From CAYSCW01 sp964429795 (lineage in GTDB: Bacteria > Acidobacteriota > Aminicenantia > Aminicenantales > Aminicenantaceae): a stretch of 64,000 nt of DNA. A program made the position numbers and the translations under genes. The stretch lies in contig CAYSCW010000006.1 in the NCBI GenBank assembly GCA_964429795.1, forward strand, positions 1-64,000, in the 5' to 3' direction. Below are positions 1 through 8,582 of this stretch, piece after piece (the first letter of the stretch is position 1; each line of letters opens with the position of its first letter). Under the pieces are notes generated by a model. That model was not told the DNA's origin, ran no database searches, and saw nothing but the letters and a program-made list of their open reading frames with translations.

Positions 1-332
1 GGAACCATGCCCGCTCGCCTCCGGATGACTTCCTCATCAGCTTACCTGACTGTTGCTCCATCACGGTTTTGTAGATGCTTCCAGTTCAAAGCTAGATATC
101 TCCATTTCCGCGATAGCTAATAAAAGCGTCGGTTCCCTTCCATCTTCGCCAAAGACTCTCCCACCTTCCATGATGGGCTTCGGATGGACAGGAATCCCTG
201 CCTTATTACCTAACTGGATGAAATGTCTTCACTTATCAAGGAAGTGGAGATGGTATCGGTGAGCTTCCCATTTCCGTCCTAAGCACTTATTATATTTACC
301 TAATCCTTTTTTTTTGATATTTATATTCTTCA
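1..332. other. Intergenic region with repeat copy 1; no gene seen
   Basis: No convincing reading frame is present. The main content is the first copy of an interspersed repeat at 100-250. The first 90 bases contain short stretches (around 57-82) that resemble the downstream edge of the other repeat copies, so a more decayed fragment of a second copy may precede copy 1; this is weak. Just before the downstream gene there is an A/T-rich stretch with a TATATT box at 322-327 but no convincing -35 hexamer. Confidence 0.5.
100..250 (-). repeat. Interspersed ~150-bp repeat, copy 1
   Basis: This segment aligns along its whole length with 22977-23124 and 33029-33178, all in the same orientation and all between genes. 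Shared blocks include ATTTCCGCGATAGCTAATAA-like and ATGAAATGTCTTCAC-like words. Read on the minus strand, copies 1 and 3 keep one frame without indels and give a similar peptide (FIQLG... PKPIMEGGRVFGEDG... AIAEME), preceded in all three copies by an in-frame TGA. Most differences between copies 1 and 3 are conservative at the amino-acid level, so the repeat probably derives from coding sequence. No terminal inverted repeats were seen. Confidence 0.8.
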
Positions 333-1289
333 GTGATCAAACTACCTGGTATTATTAAGGCTCTTCGCAGGAAGAAATTTCCTTTCAAGTTTATCTACAG
401 TGAACATTACTGGATGGTTGACTTAGAAAATCATGTTTTTCCCATAGAGAAATACAGGCTAATCTATAGAGAACTCCTTCATATGGGTGCCAAGAAGGGA
501 ACTATATTGGAGTCTCTTCCAGCAAGTGAGGAAGATCTTCTTCTGGTTCACACTCCTAAGTATCTGAAAAAATTGAAAACAGGAAAACTTTCTCAGTCGG
601 AAATCTTGACGATGGAGCTTCCTTATTCCCCTGAGCTTATGGAGTTTGCTCTTTTTCATGCAGGAGGGACCATTCTCGCCGCGGAGACAGCACTCAAGGA
701 TGGATTGGCCGTTCATATCGGGGGAGGGTTTCATCACGCTTTTCCTGATCATGGAGAAGGCTTCTGTGTGGTCCATGATGTGGCCATTGCTTTAGAAAAA
801 ATGAAGAACGAAGAGAGGATTGAAAAAGCGATGGTTGTGGATTGTGATGTGCATCAGGGAAACGGAACTGCATTCATCTTTTCCTATAAAGATTATGTTT
901 TCACTTTTTCCATTCATCAGATGGATATATATCCTGCTGTGAAATCCTCCAGCTCTCTTGACGTGGGATTATGGTCAGGAGATGGGGATAAAGAATACCT
1001 CTCCTCCCTTGGCCTTCATATTCCTCGAATTTATAAAGATTTTCAGCCCGATCTTATTTTTTACCTTGCCGGTGCTGATCCTTATCAGCACGATCAATTG
1101 GGAGGCTTGAATGTGAGTCTGGAAGGGATGAGACAACGCGACAGATTGGTCATCGAGGAAGCCCGAAAGATTCACATTCCTATCGTTATCCTTTTTGCAG
1201 GGGGCTATGCTTACGATGTGCAGGATACGGTAACCATCCATCTAAACACGATCAAAGTCGCTCAAAGAATACAGAGAAAATACTCCTGA
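333..1289 (+). CDS. Histone deacetylase-family (acetoin utilization AcuC-like) metal-dependent deacylase
   Basis: The 318-residue product belongs to the arginase/deacetylase fold family that includes class II histone deacetylases, AcuC and acetylpolyamine amidohydrolases; bacterial members remove acyl groups from amines or lysines using a divalent metal. Visible signatures are the paired histidines in GGGFHHA (about residue 131), the metal-binding DCDVHQGNGT block, the AGADPYQHD block supplying the last metal aspartate, and FAGGY near the end in the place of the catalytic tyrosine loop. Length is normal. The start is a GTG with no clear ribosome-binding site; an internal ATG at codon 28 would remove residues upstream of the family core, so the start is uncertain. 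It stands alone and converges with the cutA remnant. The substrate cannot be told from sequence. Confidence 0.88.
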   Translation: MIKLPGIIKALRRKKFPFKFIYSEHYWMVDLENHVFPIEKYRLIYRELLHMGAKKGTILESLPASEEDLLLVHTPKYLKKLKTGKLSQSEILTMELPYSPELMEFALFHAGGTILAAETALKDGLAVHIGGGFHHAFPDHGEGFCVVHDVAIALEKMKNEERIEKAMVVDCDVHQGNGTAFIFSYKDYVFTFSIHQMDIYPAVKSSSSLDVGLWSGDGDKEYLSSLGLHIPRIYKDFQPDLIFYLAGADPYQHDQLGGLNVSLEGMRQRDRLVIEEARKIHIPIVILFAGGYAYDVQDTVTIHLNTIKVAQRIQRKYS

Positions 1290-1297
1290 AATAAGGT

Positions 1298-1498
1298 TTA
1301 TTCTGTTGTGTGTTGTTTGGTCTCTTCGTCTATCCAGTTCAGATATTCTGGGAGTCCATCTGCAAGGGGAAGTGCGATGATCTCGGGTACTTGGTAAGGA
1401 TGAAGCTTTAGGATTTTTTCCTTCACTTCTGTGAACAGGGAGTCCCTGGTTTTGATGAAGAGGATGTGTTCGCGGTCTTGAGGGAGCTGGCTTTTCCC
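1298..1498 (-). pseudogene. cutA: cutA remnant (C-terminal part of divalent-cation tolerance protein)
   Basis: The minus strand encodes about 66 codons ending in LHPYQVPEIIALPLADG followed by PEYLNWIDEE and TAA, the conserved C-terminal half of CutA, a small trimeric protein linked to copper/divalent cation tolerance. The frame is opened by a TAA stop at about 1499-1501, directly after the M20 peptidase stop, and no start codon or N-terminal half (the first ~45 residues of a ~105-residue protein) is present in any frame. The conserved region itself has no internal stop, so the loss looks recent or the fragment is still read from the upstream mRNA. It was probably truncated when the neighbouring peptidase gene came to lie against it. 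Confidence 0.75.
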
Positions 1499-1514
1499 TT
1501 AGTCATGGGTCTTT

Positions 1515-2744
1515 TTATTCCTGGAGAAAGATATGCGCAAATACTTTGGAATCACCTATCATGTTGTCGATTATGCAGTATTCATTGGGCTGATGGGCAG
1601 TCTCGTCCATTTTGGCCCAGCAGGCAGCTTCGTAGTTTGCCCTCCTGAAAAGGGCTGCCACAGTTCCCCCTCCGATTCCGACTGCTTTTCCTTCTTTTCC
1701 ATAGACAGCATTAATCGCTTTTTTCAGGGCATGAACCACTGGTGCATCGGCCGAGGTAGGAGGCGCAGCCGGAGCCTTCTGATTTTCCTCCATGGAGATT
1801 TTCACTCCAAATTCATTCTCGATCTTACGCATCATCTCATTGATTTTCGCTTCCACTTCTTCGATAGTGTACCTGGGCAAGAGGCGGCTATCCACGTAGA
1901 AAATGTCTTCTCCTGGGATGGTGTTGATGTTGGGGACATTAGCCTCTTTTTTGGTGGGCTCGAAGGTAGAAGTCGGTGGGCTGAATAGGGGATCTTTTTC
2001 AGGGAAAAGCTGGTTGAGTTTGTCGAGTTCTGTAACCAGAAAGGAAGCAGCCTTGAAACTGTTGATGCCTTTTTCTGGAGTAGATCCATGTGCTTGTTTG
2101 CCCAGGGTCTTAAATTTGAGCCAAAGGATGCTCTTTTCGGCTACCTCGATCATGGTTCCCTCTTCGTTTCCTGCGTCAGGGACAATGATAAGATCTTGCT
2201 TGCGGAAAGCTCTGGAATGCTCAAGGACATATTCGATTCCCTTCCCGCTTCCTGTTTCCTCATCGGCCACTAAGGCAATGCCCACATCATACCGAGGATT
2301 AATTCCTTCTTCGAGAAAAGCCTTGAGGGCAAAAACTGAGGCCACCATATCTTGCTGGTTGTCTTCCACTCCACGCCCATAGATTTTTCCTTCTTTAACC
2401 CATGCTTGGAATGGATTTCCCTGCCATAAGGACAGCTCACCAGGCGGGACAACATCCATGTGAGTCATAATCCAGATGGTCCTTGATGAACTTTTTCCTT
2501 TTCTAAGAGCAAGGATATTAGGGCGGTAACCAGAAGGAGCATCCATATCAGGAGCTTTGATCACTTGGATATCAGTCAGCCCAATTTCCTTCAGGAAATC
2601 CAGTAAAACTTCCGCTTTTTTGGCCTCTCCCTCACCTCCACTGGTGGGAGAGATGGCAGGTAGGGAACAGAGTTTTATCTGCATATCTATCATTTGGTCA
2701 CGATATGACTCGATTCTTTCGGCAATTTTCTGGAAATCAGCCAT
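1515..2744 (-). CDS. M20-family metallopeptidase (dipeptidase / ArgE-DapE-like)
   Basis: About 409 residues from an ATG at 2744, chosen because AAGGAGAG lies just upstream; a longer frame to 2795 has no such site. The family consists of two-zinc aminoacylases and dipeptidases. Visible motifs: THMDVVP (zinc histidine and aspartate) near residue 92, GRGVEDNQQD with the bridging aspartate near 125, ADEETGSGKG with the catalytic glutamate near 160, a zinc aspartate in VPDAGN, and the C-terminal histidine in ETAHQPNEY. A dimerisation domain lies between about 200 and 310. It probably hydrolyses dipeptides or N-acyl amino acids in the cytoplasm (no signal peptide). It is divergent from the polysaccharide locus and runs into the cutA remnant. 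Confidence 0.88.
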   Translation of the reverse strand: MADFQKIAERIESYRDQMIDMQIKLCSLPAISPTSGGEGEAKKAEVLLDFLKEIGLTDIQVIKAPDMDAPSGYRPNILALRKGKSSSRTIWIMTHMDVVPPGELSLWQGNPFQAWVKEGKIYGRGVEDNQQDMVASVFALKAFLEEGINPRYDVGIALVADEETGSGKGIEYVLEHSRAFRKQDLIIVPDAGNEEGTMIEVAEKSILWLKFKTLGKQAHGSTPEKGINSFKAASFLVTELDKLNQLFPEKDPLFSPPTSTFEPTKKEANVPNINTIPGEDIFYVDSRLLPRYTIEEVEAKINEMMRKIENEFGVKISMEENQKAPAAPPTSADAPVVHALKKAINAVYGKEGKAVGIGGGTVAALFRRANYEAACWAKMDETAHQPNEYCIIDNMIGDSKVFAHIFLQE

Positions 2745-2832
2745 TTTGCTCTCCTTTTCGCCAAAGATCATATCACCGGCTTGAGGAAGAAGCAAGCAGG
2801 TCGGTGATCCCGCTGATCCCGGGTCCCCTTCC

Positions 2833-2861
2833 TTGACTTTTCCTGGCGGAGAGAATACATT
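2833..2861 (+). promoter_or_regulatory. Promoter of the polysaccharide locus
   Basis: A TTGACT hexamer at 2833-2838 is followed after 17 bases by TACATT at 2856-2861. The predicted transcription start (about 2868) is one or two bases before the ATG at 2870, so the first glycosyltransferase may be translated from a leaderless mRNA; no ribosome-binding site is placed correctly. Confidence 0.55.
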
Positions 2862-2869
2862 TACTCAGG

Positions 2870-4003
2870 ATGCGAATCGGCTTTGACCTGCGCCCTTTCC
2901 TAAAAGAGGAGACAGGCGTAGGCATTTACTTCAAGAATCTGCTTCTCTCTCTCTCCCAGATTGACCAAAATAACACATATTTTCTTTTCTCTGCATCTTT
3001 AAAGGATCGCTTCCCTTCATCCAAAGTGCCTCCTTTTTCTGAGAGGCGTTTTGTGGATTTTCCCCTCCCTGTGAAACTGATGAATTTTCTCTGGAATAAG
3101 CTCACTTGGCCACCTCTGGATTATTTCTTTGGCCAAAGGCTGGATCTAACTCATTCCCCTTCACCGCTGATCCTGCCCACAAGAGGGAAAAAGGTAGTCA
3201 CTGTTCATGATCTGTTTTTCATGGATTTTCCTTACCTGGTCAACTGGGAAACAAGAAGGCATTTTAGGAGGAAGATCGCCGCCTCCCTTCTGAAAGCTGA
3301 CGGGATCATCACTGTTTCTCAATTCACCAGGAATCAGCTTTTAGGGAAGGTGGCCCTAGATGAGAGGAAGGTGAGGGTGATTTACCATGGGTTGAATCCT
3401 CTTTTTCGGTCTGAAATTTTACCGGAAGAAATCAAAGAAGCAAGAGTAAAATTCTCCCTTCCCTCCATTTTTATTCTTTTCGTGGGAGGGTTAGAGCCTC
3501 GTAAGAATCTTCTGAATTTAATCCAGGCCCTCCGAATAATACACACAAAACATGAGAAAGTTCCCTTGGTGATTGCTGGACCAAAGGGCTTTCACCTAAA
3601 AAAGTTGGAAAGGAAGATCAGGGAAAATGGGCTTGACTCCTGGGTAAAAATGATCGGTTATGTTCCTGTTGAGGAATTAAGGATTGTCTACCGATTGGCC
3701 ACTGTGTTCGCTTTTCCCTCTTTTTGTGAGGGATTCGGCCTTCCTCTCCTTGAAGCCATGGCCAGCGATTTGCCTATTGCCGCCTCTCGAGCTTCGGCCA
3801 TCCCTGAAGTTGCCCAAGATGCGGCGCTCTATTTCAATCCAGAGGAGCCTGAGGACATGGCAGATAAGCTCATCCTTATTCTGGAGGATAAAGGGCTTCG
3901 CCAATCCCTTAAAGCTAAGGGAAAGAGGAGAGTGATGGATTTCGACTGGAAAGTCTCAGCGGTCGAGACCTTAAGATTTTATCAAGCTGTGGTGGAGAAT
4001 TGA
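2870..4003 (+). CDS. GT4-family glycosyltransferase
   Basis: A 377-residue GT-B fold retaining glycosyltransferase. The N-terminal acceptor domain starts RIGFDLRPF and carries a GVGIYFKNL loop typical of mannosyl- or similar sugar transferases; the C-terminal nucleotide-sugar domain has GGLEPRKNL near residue 205 and the E-x7-E motif EGFGLPLLE near residue 285. No membrane segment is seen, so it acts at the cytoplasmic face, adding a sugar from a nucleotide donor to a lipid-linked glycan. It heads a run of plus-strand glycosyltransferases ending with a polyprenyl-phosphate sugar transferase, which argues for capsule, exopolysaccharide or O-antigen synthesis. Donor and linkage cannot be predicted. 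Confidence 0.88.
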   Translation: MRIGFDLRPFLKEETGVGIYFKNLLLSLSQIDQNNTYFLFSASLKDRFPSSKVPPFSERRFVDFPLPVKLMNFLWNKLTWPPLDYFFGQRLDLTHSPSPLILPTRGKKVVTVHDLFFMDFPYLVNWETRRHFRRKIAASLLKADGIITVSQFTRNQLLGKVALDERKVRVIYHGLNPLFRSEILPEEIKEARVKFSLPSIFILFVGGLEPRKNLLNLIQALRIIHTKHEKVPLVIAGPKGFHLKKLERKIRENGLDSWVKMIGYVPVEELRIVYRLATVFAFPSFCEGFGLPLLEAMASDLPIAASRASAIPEVAQDAALYFNPEEPEDMADKLILILEDKGLRQSLKAKGKRRVMDFDWKVSAVETLRFYQAVVEN

Positions 4004-4140
4004 CTTTGTTCATCCATTTTTTGAGTGCGGGAATAATCGATTCCAGGGAGATATATGTTAGAGGAGAATGATAGGCTCCCGCGCATGATGGATAATTTCG
4101 GATGGGGAATGCTGAAGAGATATTTTAAAAGGATTTTGCG

Positions 4141-5238
4141 TTGAAAATCGCAGTCGACTGTTATGAAGTAGGAGAATATGCCACTGGCGTAGGCAGAGTC
4201 ATCCATAATGTTTTGACTTCTCTTGTAAGTATTTTGTCTGACCATGAATTTTTGGTTTTCGCTCGAGAAAGGATTGAAAAATATAACCAGGATAATGTCA
4301 CCCAATTTGTCATCTCTTCGCCAAAGGGATACTTCAGATGGCAGAATGGTCCCTTTTTCAGAAGGTTAAACCGAATCAAACCTGATATTCTGGTTGCGCC
4401 TAATTATACTTTACCTTTTTTTAACAGATGGAAATCCATCCTTTTTGTACACGACGTTTCCTTTGCTTCCCATCCTGAATGGTTCTCAAAGAGAGAATCC
4501 ATGGTGAGAAAATTCTTGGTCAAAAGGAGCTTAATAAAGACCGATGCCGTGGTCACGGGATCTGAATTTTCCAAGGATGAGATGGTAATGCATTTTCCTG
4601 TCAATCCTGAAAAGATTAAAGTCTTTATCTATGGAATCGAGGAGAAATTCCGACGCAGCACTCCGAGCGAAATCCAGGAGTGGAAGAAAAGAAAGGGGTT
4701 GAAGAACAACACAATCATCGGCTACTTGGGGGCTATATTTGACAGGAGAAACATTCCTTTGCTGGTTGAATCCGTCAATCTTTTAAGAAAAGAACGACCA
4801 GAGGCGATTCTCTATGTTGTGGGCGAGAATCTTACAACATCTCACCCTCGGGATATGGAGAAAGTTTTGAATAGAGAATGGATCCGATGGGAGACTCATT
4901 TAGAAGAAAGCGAACTCGCTCATTTTTATTCTTCGGTTGATGTTTTTGCCTATCTTTCTGAGTATGAAGGATTTGGCCTTCCCCCGTTGGAGGCCCTCTC
5001 CTGTGGAACGGTATCAGTGCTGCTGAATAAGACTTCCCTCAAGGAGATCTATCATAATATGGCGATTGTAGTGGATGAACCCACGGTTCACAACATAAAG
5101 GGAGCGCTCGAAACGGCAATCAAAGACAGAGAAAGAAAGAAGAGTATTTTGGACAAATTCCAAGAGAAAAAACATCAATTTTCTTGGGAAAAAATAGCCC
5201 GTGAAATTTCTCTATTGTGCAGGGGCACTGCCTCTTGA
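4141..5238 (+). CDS. GT4-family glycosyltransferase
   Basis: A 365-residue GT4 enzyme with the start sequence KIAVDCYEVGEY, a GVGRVIHNVL acceptor loop, GAIFDRRNI in the donor domain and the E-x7-E motif EGFGLPPLE near residue 275. The start is TTG, supported by AAAAGGA eight bases upstream. It follows the first glycosyltransferase after 137 bases that contain no recognisable gene, and probably belongs to the same transcription unit. Role: stepwise assembly of the polysaccharide repeat unit in the cytoplasm; specificity unknown. Confidence 0.87.
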   Translation: MKIAVDCYEVGEYATGVGRVIHNVLTSLVSILSDHEFLVFARERIEKYNQDNVTQFVISSPKGYFRWQNGPFFRRLNRIKPDILVAPNYTLPFFNRWKSILFVHDVSFASHPEWFSKRESMVRKFLVKRSLIKTDAVVTGSEFSKDEMVMHFPVNPEKIKVFIYGIEEKFRRSTPSEIQEWKKRKGLKNNTIIGYLGAIFDRRNIPLLVESVNLLRKERPEAILYVVGENLTTSHPRDMEKVLNREWIRWETHLEESELAHFYSSVDVFAYLSEYEGFGLPPLEALSCGTVSVLLNKTSLKEIYHNMAIVVDEPTVHNIKGALETAIKDRERKKSILDKFQEKKHQFSWEKIAREISLLCRGTAS

Positions 5239-5381
5239 TGGTTTCACCTTGTTCTTTCACCAAGATGAAAACAGTTCCTTTTTTAGAAACAGGCGAAACA
5301 GCCAGCTTTCCCAGCTCAGGCGGAAGTCCATACGTTTGCTTTATTTATGAGTGTTTCTAAGATAAAACAGGAAGGGAAAAA

Positions 5382-6335
5382 GTGAACTCCATTCTCAAAG
5401 ACGACTCAAACATCGAAAATTTAAGCCACAAAAGATTTAAAGAACTTTCCGTCATCATCGTCAATTACAATGGGAAAGCTTATCTTCTCAGGACATTGGA
5501 ATCTATCTTCAAAAATCTTACCGGCCTTGATTATGAAGTAGTGGTGGTAGACAATGGCTCGACCGATGGCTCTGTGGAGAGTGTGAAACAAGCTTATCCA
5601 TCCGTAAAGCTGATTGCTCTCCCTCATAACACAGGATTCTCCAGGGGGAATAACGAAGGAGTCAGGCAGGCCTCTGGACGCTATCTTTTGATATTGAATA
5701 ATGACACTTATCTTCCCAAAGGAACAGTGGAGAAGTTGCTTTCAGCCAAAAAGAGGTTCCCCGACTGTGCTATGGTTGCTCCCCTGGTTTTCAACCCTGA
5801 TAATTCTCTCCAGATCTCCTGGGGCAAGGATTTGAATCTTTGTTCTGAAGTCTTCATGAAGCTCTTTGCTGAGAAGTGGTACAGGCTACTTTTTAAGCTC
5901 AAGCGGGGAAGGTTGAGCCGAAATGTGGATTGGGTCAGCGGAGCCTGCTTTCTGATAGATCGGGATTTATACCAAAGAGTTCAAGGCTTTGATGAGAATT
6001 TTTTCATGTATAAAGAAGACGCAGACCTGGGGAAGCGTCTCCGCCAACTTGGTTATAGGATCTGCATCAATTCTGAGGCCAGCGTCATTCATTACCTGCG
6101 GCAATCCACATCCCAGTACTCCGAACGCATACTTAAAGAAACGAAGAAGAGCCAGTTGTATTATTATCACAGGCATAACAGTCGTTTTGCTATCCGCGTG
6201 CTTAAGACTTATCTTATCTTTCGCTTTTCCGTTAAGCGCTTTTATTACCGCTTAAAGAGGGATCACAAAAACCGCAGAATATGGGAGGAAGTGCAGCAGA
6301 TAATCAGGGAGTTTGATGGTGAAGATTATTCTTGA
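5382..6335 (+). CDS. GT2-family glycosyltransferase (rhamnosyltransferase-like)
   Basis: A 317-residue GT-A fold inverting glycosyltransferase. Signatures are SVIIVNYNGK at the N-terminus, VVVDNGSTDGSVE (nucleotide binding), ILNNDTYLP at the DxD position, and the acceptor-side block GACFLIDRDLY followed by DENFFMYKEDADLGKRL with the ED catalytic base, typical of WbbL/WcaA-type rhamnosyltransferases. The GTG start has GGAAGGG upstream at good spacing. The gene overlaps the next glycosyltransferase by about 20 bases, implying coupling. Cytoplasmic or membrane-associated; the donor (dTDP-rhamnose or another) is not known. Confidence 0.88.
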   Translation: MNSILKDDSNIENLSHKRFKELSVIIVNYNGKAYLLRTLESIFKNLTGLDYEVVVVDNGSTDGSVESVKQAYPSVKLIALPHNTGFSRGNNEGVRQASGRYLLILNNDTYLPKGTVEKLLSAKKRFPDCAMVAPLVFNPDNSLQISWGKDLNLCSEVFMKLFAEKWYRLLFKLKRGRLSRNVDWVSGACFLIDRDLYQRVQGFDENFFMYKEDADLGKRLRQLGYRICINSEASVIHYLRQSTSQYSERILKETKKSQLYYYHRHNSRFAIRVLKTYLIFRFSVKRFYYRLKRDHKNRRIWEEVQQIIREFDGEDYS

Positions 6336-7380
6336 TGCAAGAAAGATCGAAGATTACGGGATCGGCGTCTATGCGGAGAACCTCTTTCAAGGAATAATCG
6401 ATTCCAACCAGCATCATTGCCGAATCCTTCATTTAGGGGGGACGCGATATCTGATGGCTCCAGAAAGAACTTTTGTTGAAGTGTCATTCAAGAATTATGA
6501 CCTCAGGGAGCATCTGGAGATACCGTTGAAGATCAGGAAGTTGAAGGATTTTTATTATTTTTCTCCTCATTATGTTTTTCCCCTTTATATCAAGAATCAG
6601 CTGTTAGTCACTGTTCATGATCTGATTCACTTTAAATTCGCTCATCTCTTCAAGCCACATCTCCGGATTAAGATAGGAAGATTTTTTATGCAAAAGGTCA
6701 AAGAAAGGGCGAAAATGGTCTTTGCGGTCTCCCAAAAGACCAGGGATGATCTTGTGGAGGTTTTTGGCTTTGGGGAGGACCGCATTAAGGTTATCTACAA
6801 TGGCCTGTCTGATCTTTTTTTTCAGGAATCAAGGAAGACATCACTTTTCCCATTTCCATATATCATCTATGTTGGGAACTTGAAGCCCCATAAAAATTTA
6901 CCCACTCTTTTGCGGGCCTTTTCGATGATCAAGGACACCTTCTCTGATTTGCGGCTTTTCCTGGCAGGAAGCACACCCGATAAGGCCTTCATGCTGGCCA
7001 TAAAGGAATTGGGACTTGAGGAAAGAGTTATGTTCAGGTCATACCTCCAGCAAACAGAGTTGATTCGGCTTCTGGATGGTGCAGAGTTTTTTATTTTTCC
7101 TTCTTTTTATGAAGGCTTTGGATTTCCTCCTCTCGAAGCCATGGCCCGGAAAAAGGCGGTGATCAGCAGCCCGGGAGGAAGCCTGAGAGAAATTCTGGGC
7201 GAGTCTGCCCTTTATTTTAAGCCTGATTCCTATAAGGAGCTGGCAGAGAAGATGTCTATATTGATCGAGAATGAAGAGCTTCGAAAAGCCTATGAGGAAA
7301 AAGGCTACATCCACAGTCTTTCTTTTCGCTGGGATAAAACTATAAACCAATATCTCTCCTGTTTACAGGAACTCGGTTGA
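6316..7380 (+). CDS. GT4-family glycosyltransferase
   Basis: About 354 residues. The protein begins KIILDARKIEDYGIGVY, has YVGNLKPHKNL at the head of the donor domain and the E-x7-E motif EGFGFPPLE near residue 263. Three possible starts lie in a row (TTG 6313, ATG 6316, GTG 6319); the GGGAG upstream fits 6316 or 6319. It overlaps the end of the GT2 gene, so the two are probably translated together. It shares the LxDxR...GVY N-terminal pattern with the enzymes at 2870 and 4141, so these three may be old paralogues. Confidence 0.87.
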   Translation: MVKIILDARKIEDYGIGVYAENLFQGIIDSNQHHCRILHLGGTRYLMAPERTFVEVSFKNYDLREHLEIPLKIRKLKDFYYFSPHYVFPLYIKNQLLVTVHDLIHFKFAHLFKPHLRIKIGRFFMQKVKERAKMVFAVSQKTRDDLVEVFGFGEDRIKVIYNGLSDLFFQESRKTSLFPFPYIIYVGNLKPHKNLPTLLRAFSMIKDTFSDLRLFLAGSTPDKAFMLAIKELGLEERVMFRSYLQQTELIRLLDGAEFFIFPSFYEGFGFPPLEAMARKKAVISSPGGSLREILGESALYFKPDSYKELAEKMSILIENEELRKAYEEKGYIHSLSFRWDKTINQYLSCLQELG

Positions 7381-7432
7381 AGGCCTGTTTCCTAGGCTGT
7401 TTTCTTTCTGCTGGCGAGAGTTTCACTCCAGA

Positions 7433-7461
7433 TTGACAATTCACAGTACCGCTTTTATAAT
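7433..7461 (+). promoter_or_regulatory. Consensus sigma-70 promoter before the fourth GT4 gene
   Basis: TTGACA at 7433-7438, a spacer of exactly 17, and TATAAT at 7456-7461: both hexamers match consensus perfectly. The expected transcription start (about 7468) is within two bases of the ATG at 7470 and no ribosome-binding site is present, so the transcript is probably leaderless. This gives the last two genes of the locus their own strong promoter. Confidence 0.8.
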
Positions 7462-7469
7462 CAACCCCA

Positions 7470-8582
7470 ATGGAAGAAGCCAAAGTCGCCCTTGTCCATG
7501 ATTGGCTAACCGGCCAACGTGGTGGAGAAAAAGTCCTGGAAGTCTTTGCCGAGATTTTTCCGGATGCACCCATCTTCACCCTCTTCCATTTCCCGGAAAG
7601 CCAAATTCCAGAGATCGAAAAGAGGAGGATCATTACCAGTTTTCTTCGAAAATGGCCTTTTTTGAAGAAAAGATATCGATTTTATTTGCCTCTTTTTCCC
7701 CTGGCTGTGGAACTCTTTGATCTTCAGGATTACGATCTGGTCATTTCCAGTTCCCACTGTGTGGCCAAGGGAGCTATAACCCATCCTGATTCTCTTCACA
7801 TCTGCTATGTTCATTCTCCCATGCGCTATGCCTGGAACCAGTATTTCTCTTATTTTTCCCCCAAGAAATTGTCTTTTTTTTCAAGGCTGGTTATTCCTTC
7901 TATTATCCAAGGCTTAAGGGTGTGGGATGAGTCTTCCTCCCACCGAGTGACTCATTTTGTTGCCAATTCTAAGACTGTGGCCAGAAGGATCGAAAAATAT
8001 TACAGACGCTTGGCAGATGTCATCCATCCCCCCGTGGATACTCAATTTTTCAAGCCTGGGAAAAAGAGTGGAGATTATTTCCTTATCGTCTCTGCTCTGG
8101 TGCCTTACAAAAGAATCGATTTGGCCATAGAGGCTTTCAATCGGAAGGGAGAGACCTTGAAGATTGTGGGACAAGGGCCAGACTATAAAAAGCTAAAAAG
8201 AATGGCGGGATCTAACATTGAGTTCTTGGGGGCTCTGGATGTCTATGATCTTCTTCGGCTTTATCAAAAGGCAAAGGCTTTGATTTTACCCGGAGAGGAA
8301 GATTTTGGCATCACATCATTGGAAAGCCAGGCTTGTGGAGTTCCCGTGATTGCCTATGGGCGCGGAGGAGCCACTGAAACAGTTATCCCAGAGCAGACAG
8401 GAATGTTCTTCAAGGAGTTGCATGTGGAGAGCCTTCTTGACATCCTTGACAAATTTAAAAGCTTGGAATTTAATAAGGTCAAGGTAAGAGAGAACGCCTT
8501 GAATTTTTCGAGGGATAAATTCAAGGCAAAAATTTCCGCATACTTTCGCCAGAAATGGGCAGAACATAAGACCAAGTCATGA
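7470..8582 (+). CDS. GT4-family glycosyltransferase (WcaI/PimB-like)
   Basis: 370 residues. It differs from the other GT4 enzymes here: the N-terminus reads KVALVHDWLTGQRGGEKVLE, typical of a widespread group of exopolysaccharide GT4 enzymes, followed by CYVHSPMRYAW, ANSKTVARRI, IHPPVDTQFF and a donor site EEDFGITSLE (E-x7-E variant) near residue 276. It has its own consensus promoter and its stop overlaps the ATG of the following sugar-phosphate transferase (ATGA), so these two are translationally coupled. It may add the second sugar after the initiating reaction of its partner; this is inference from order only. Confidence 0.88.
   Translation: MEEAKVALVHDWLTGQRGGEKVLEVFAEIFPDAPIFTLFHFPESQIPEIEKRRIITSFLRKWPFLKKRYRFYLPLFPLAVELFDLQDYDLVISSSHCVAKGAITHPDSLHICYVHSPMRYAWNQYFSYFSPKKLSFFSRLVIPSIIQGLRVWDESSSHRVTHFVANSKTVARRIEKYYRRLADVIHPPVDTQFFKPGKKSGDYFLIVSALVPYKRIDLAIEAFNRKGETLKIVGQGPDYKKLKRMAGSNIEFLGALDVYDLLRLYQKAKALILPGEEDFGITSLESQACGVPVIAYGRGGATETVIPEQTGMFFKELHVESLLDILDKFKSLEFNKVKVRENALNFSRDKFKAKISAYFRQKWAEHKTKS

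Noticed and set aside
322..333. TATATT just before the GTG of the deacylase gene, resembling the leaderless pattern
   Set aside because: No -35 hexamer at usable distance and no extended -10; not counted among the leaderless candidates.
4091..4140. Short frame ending at the TTG of the second glycosyltransferase
   Set aside because: Too short and unsupported; the AAAAGGA in it better serves the glycosyltransferase start.
5273..5360. 31-codon frame before the GT2 gene
   Set aside because: No ribosome-binding site or recognisable sequence; treated as spacer.
4030..6406. A 16-base identical palindromic word (GGAATAATCGATTCCA) at 4030-4045 and 6391-6406
   Set aside because: One copy lies inside a glycosyltransferase coding region and one repeated 16-mer is expected by chance at about this rate in 64 kb.
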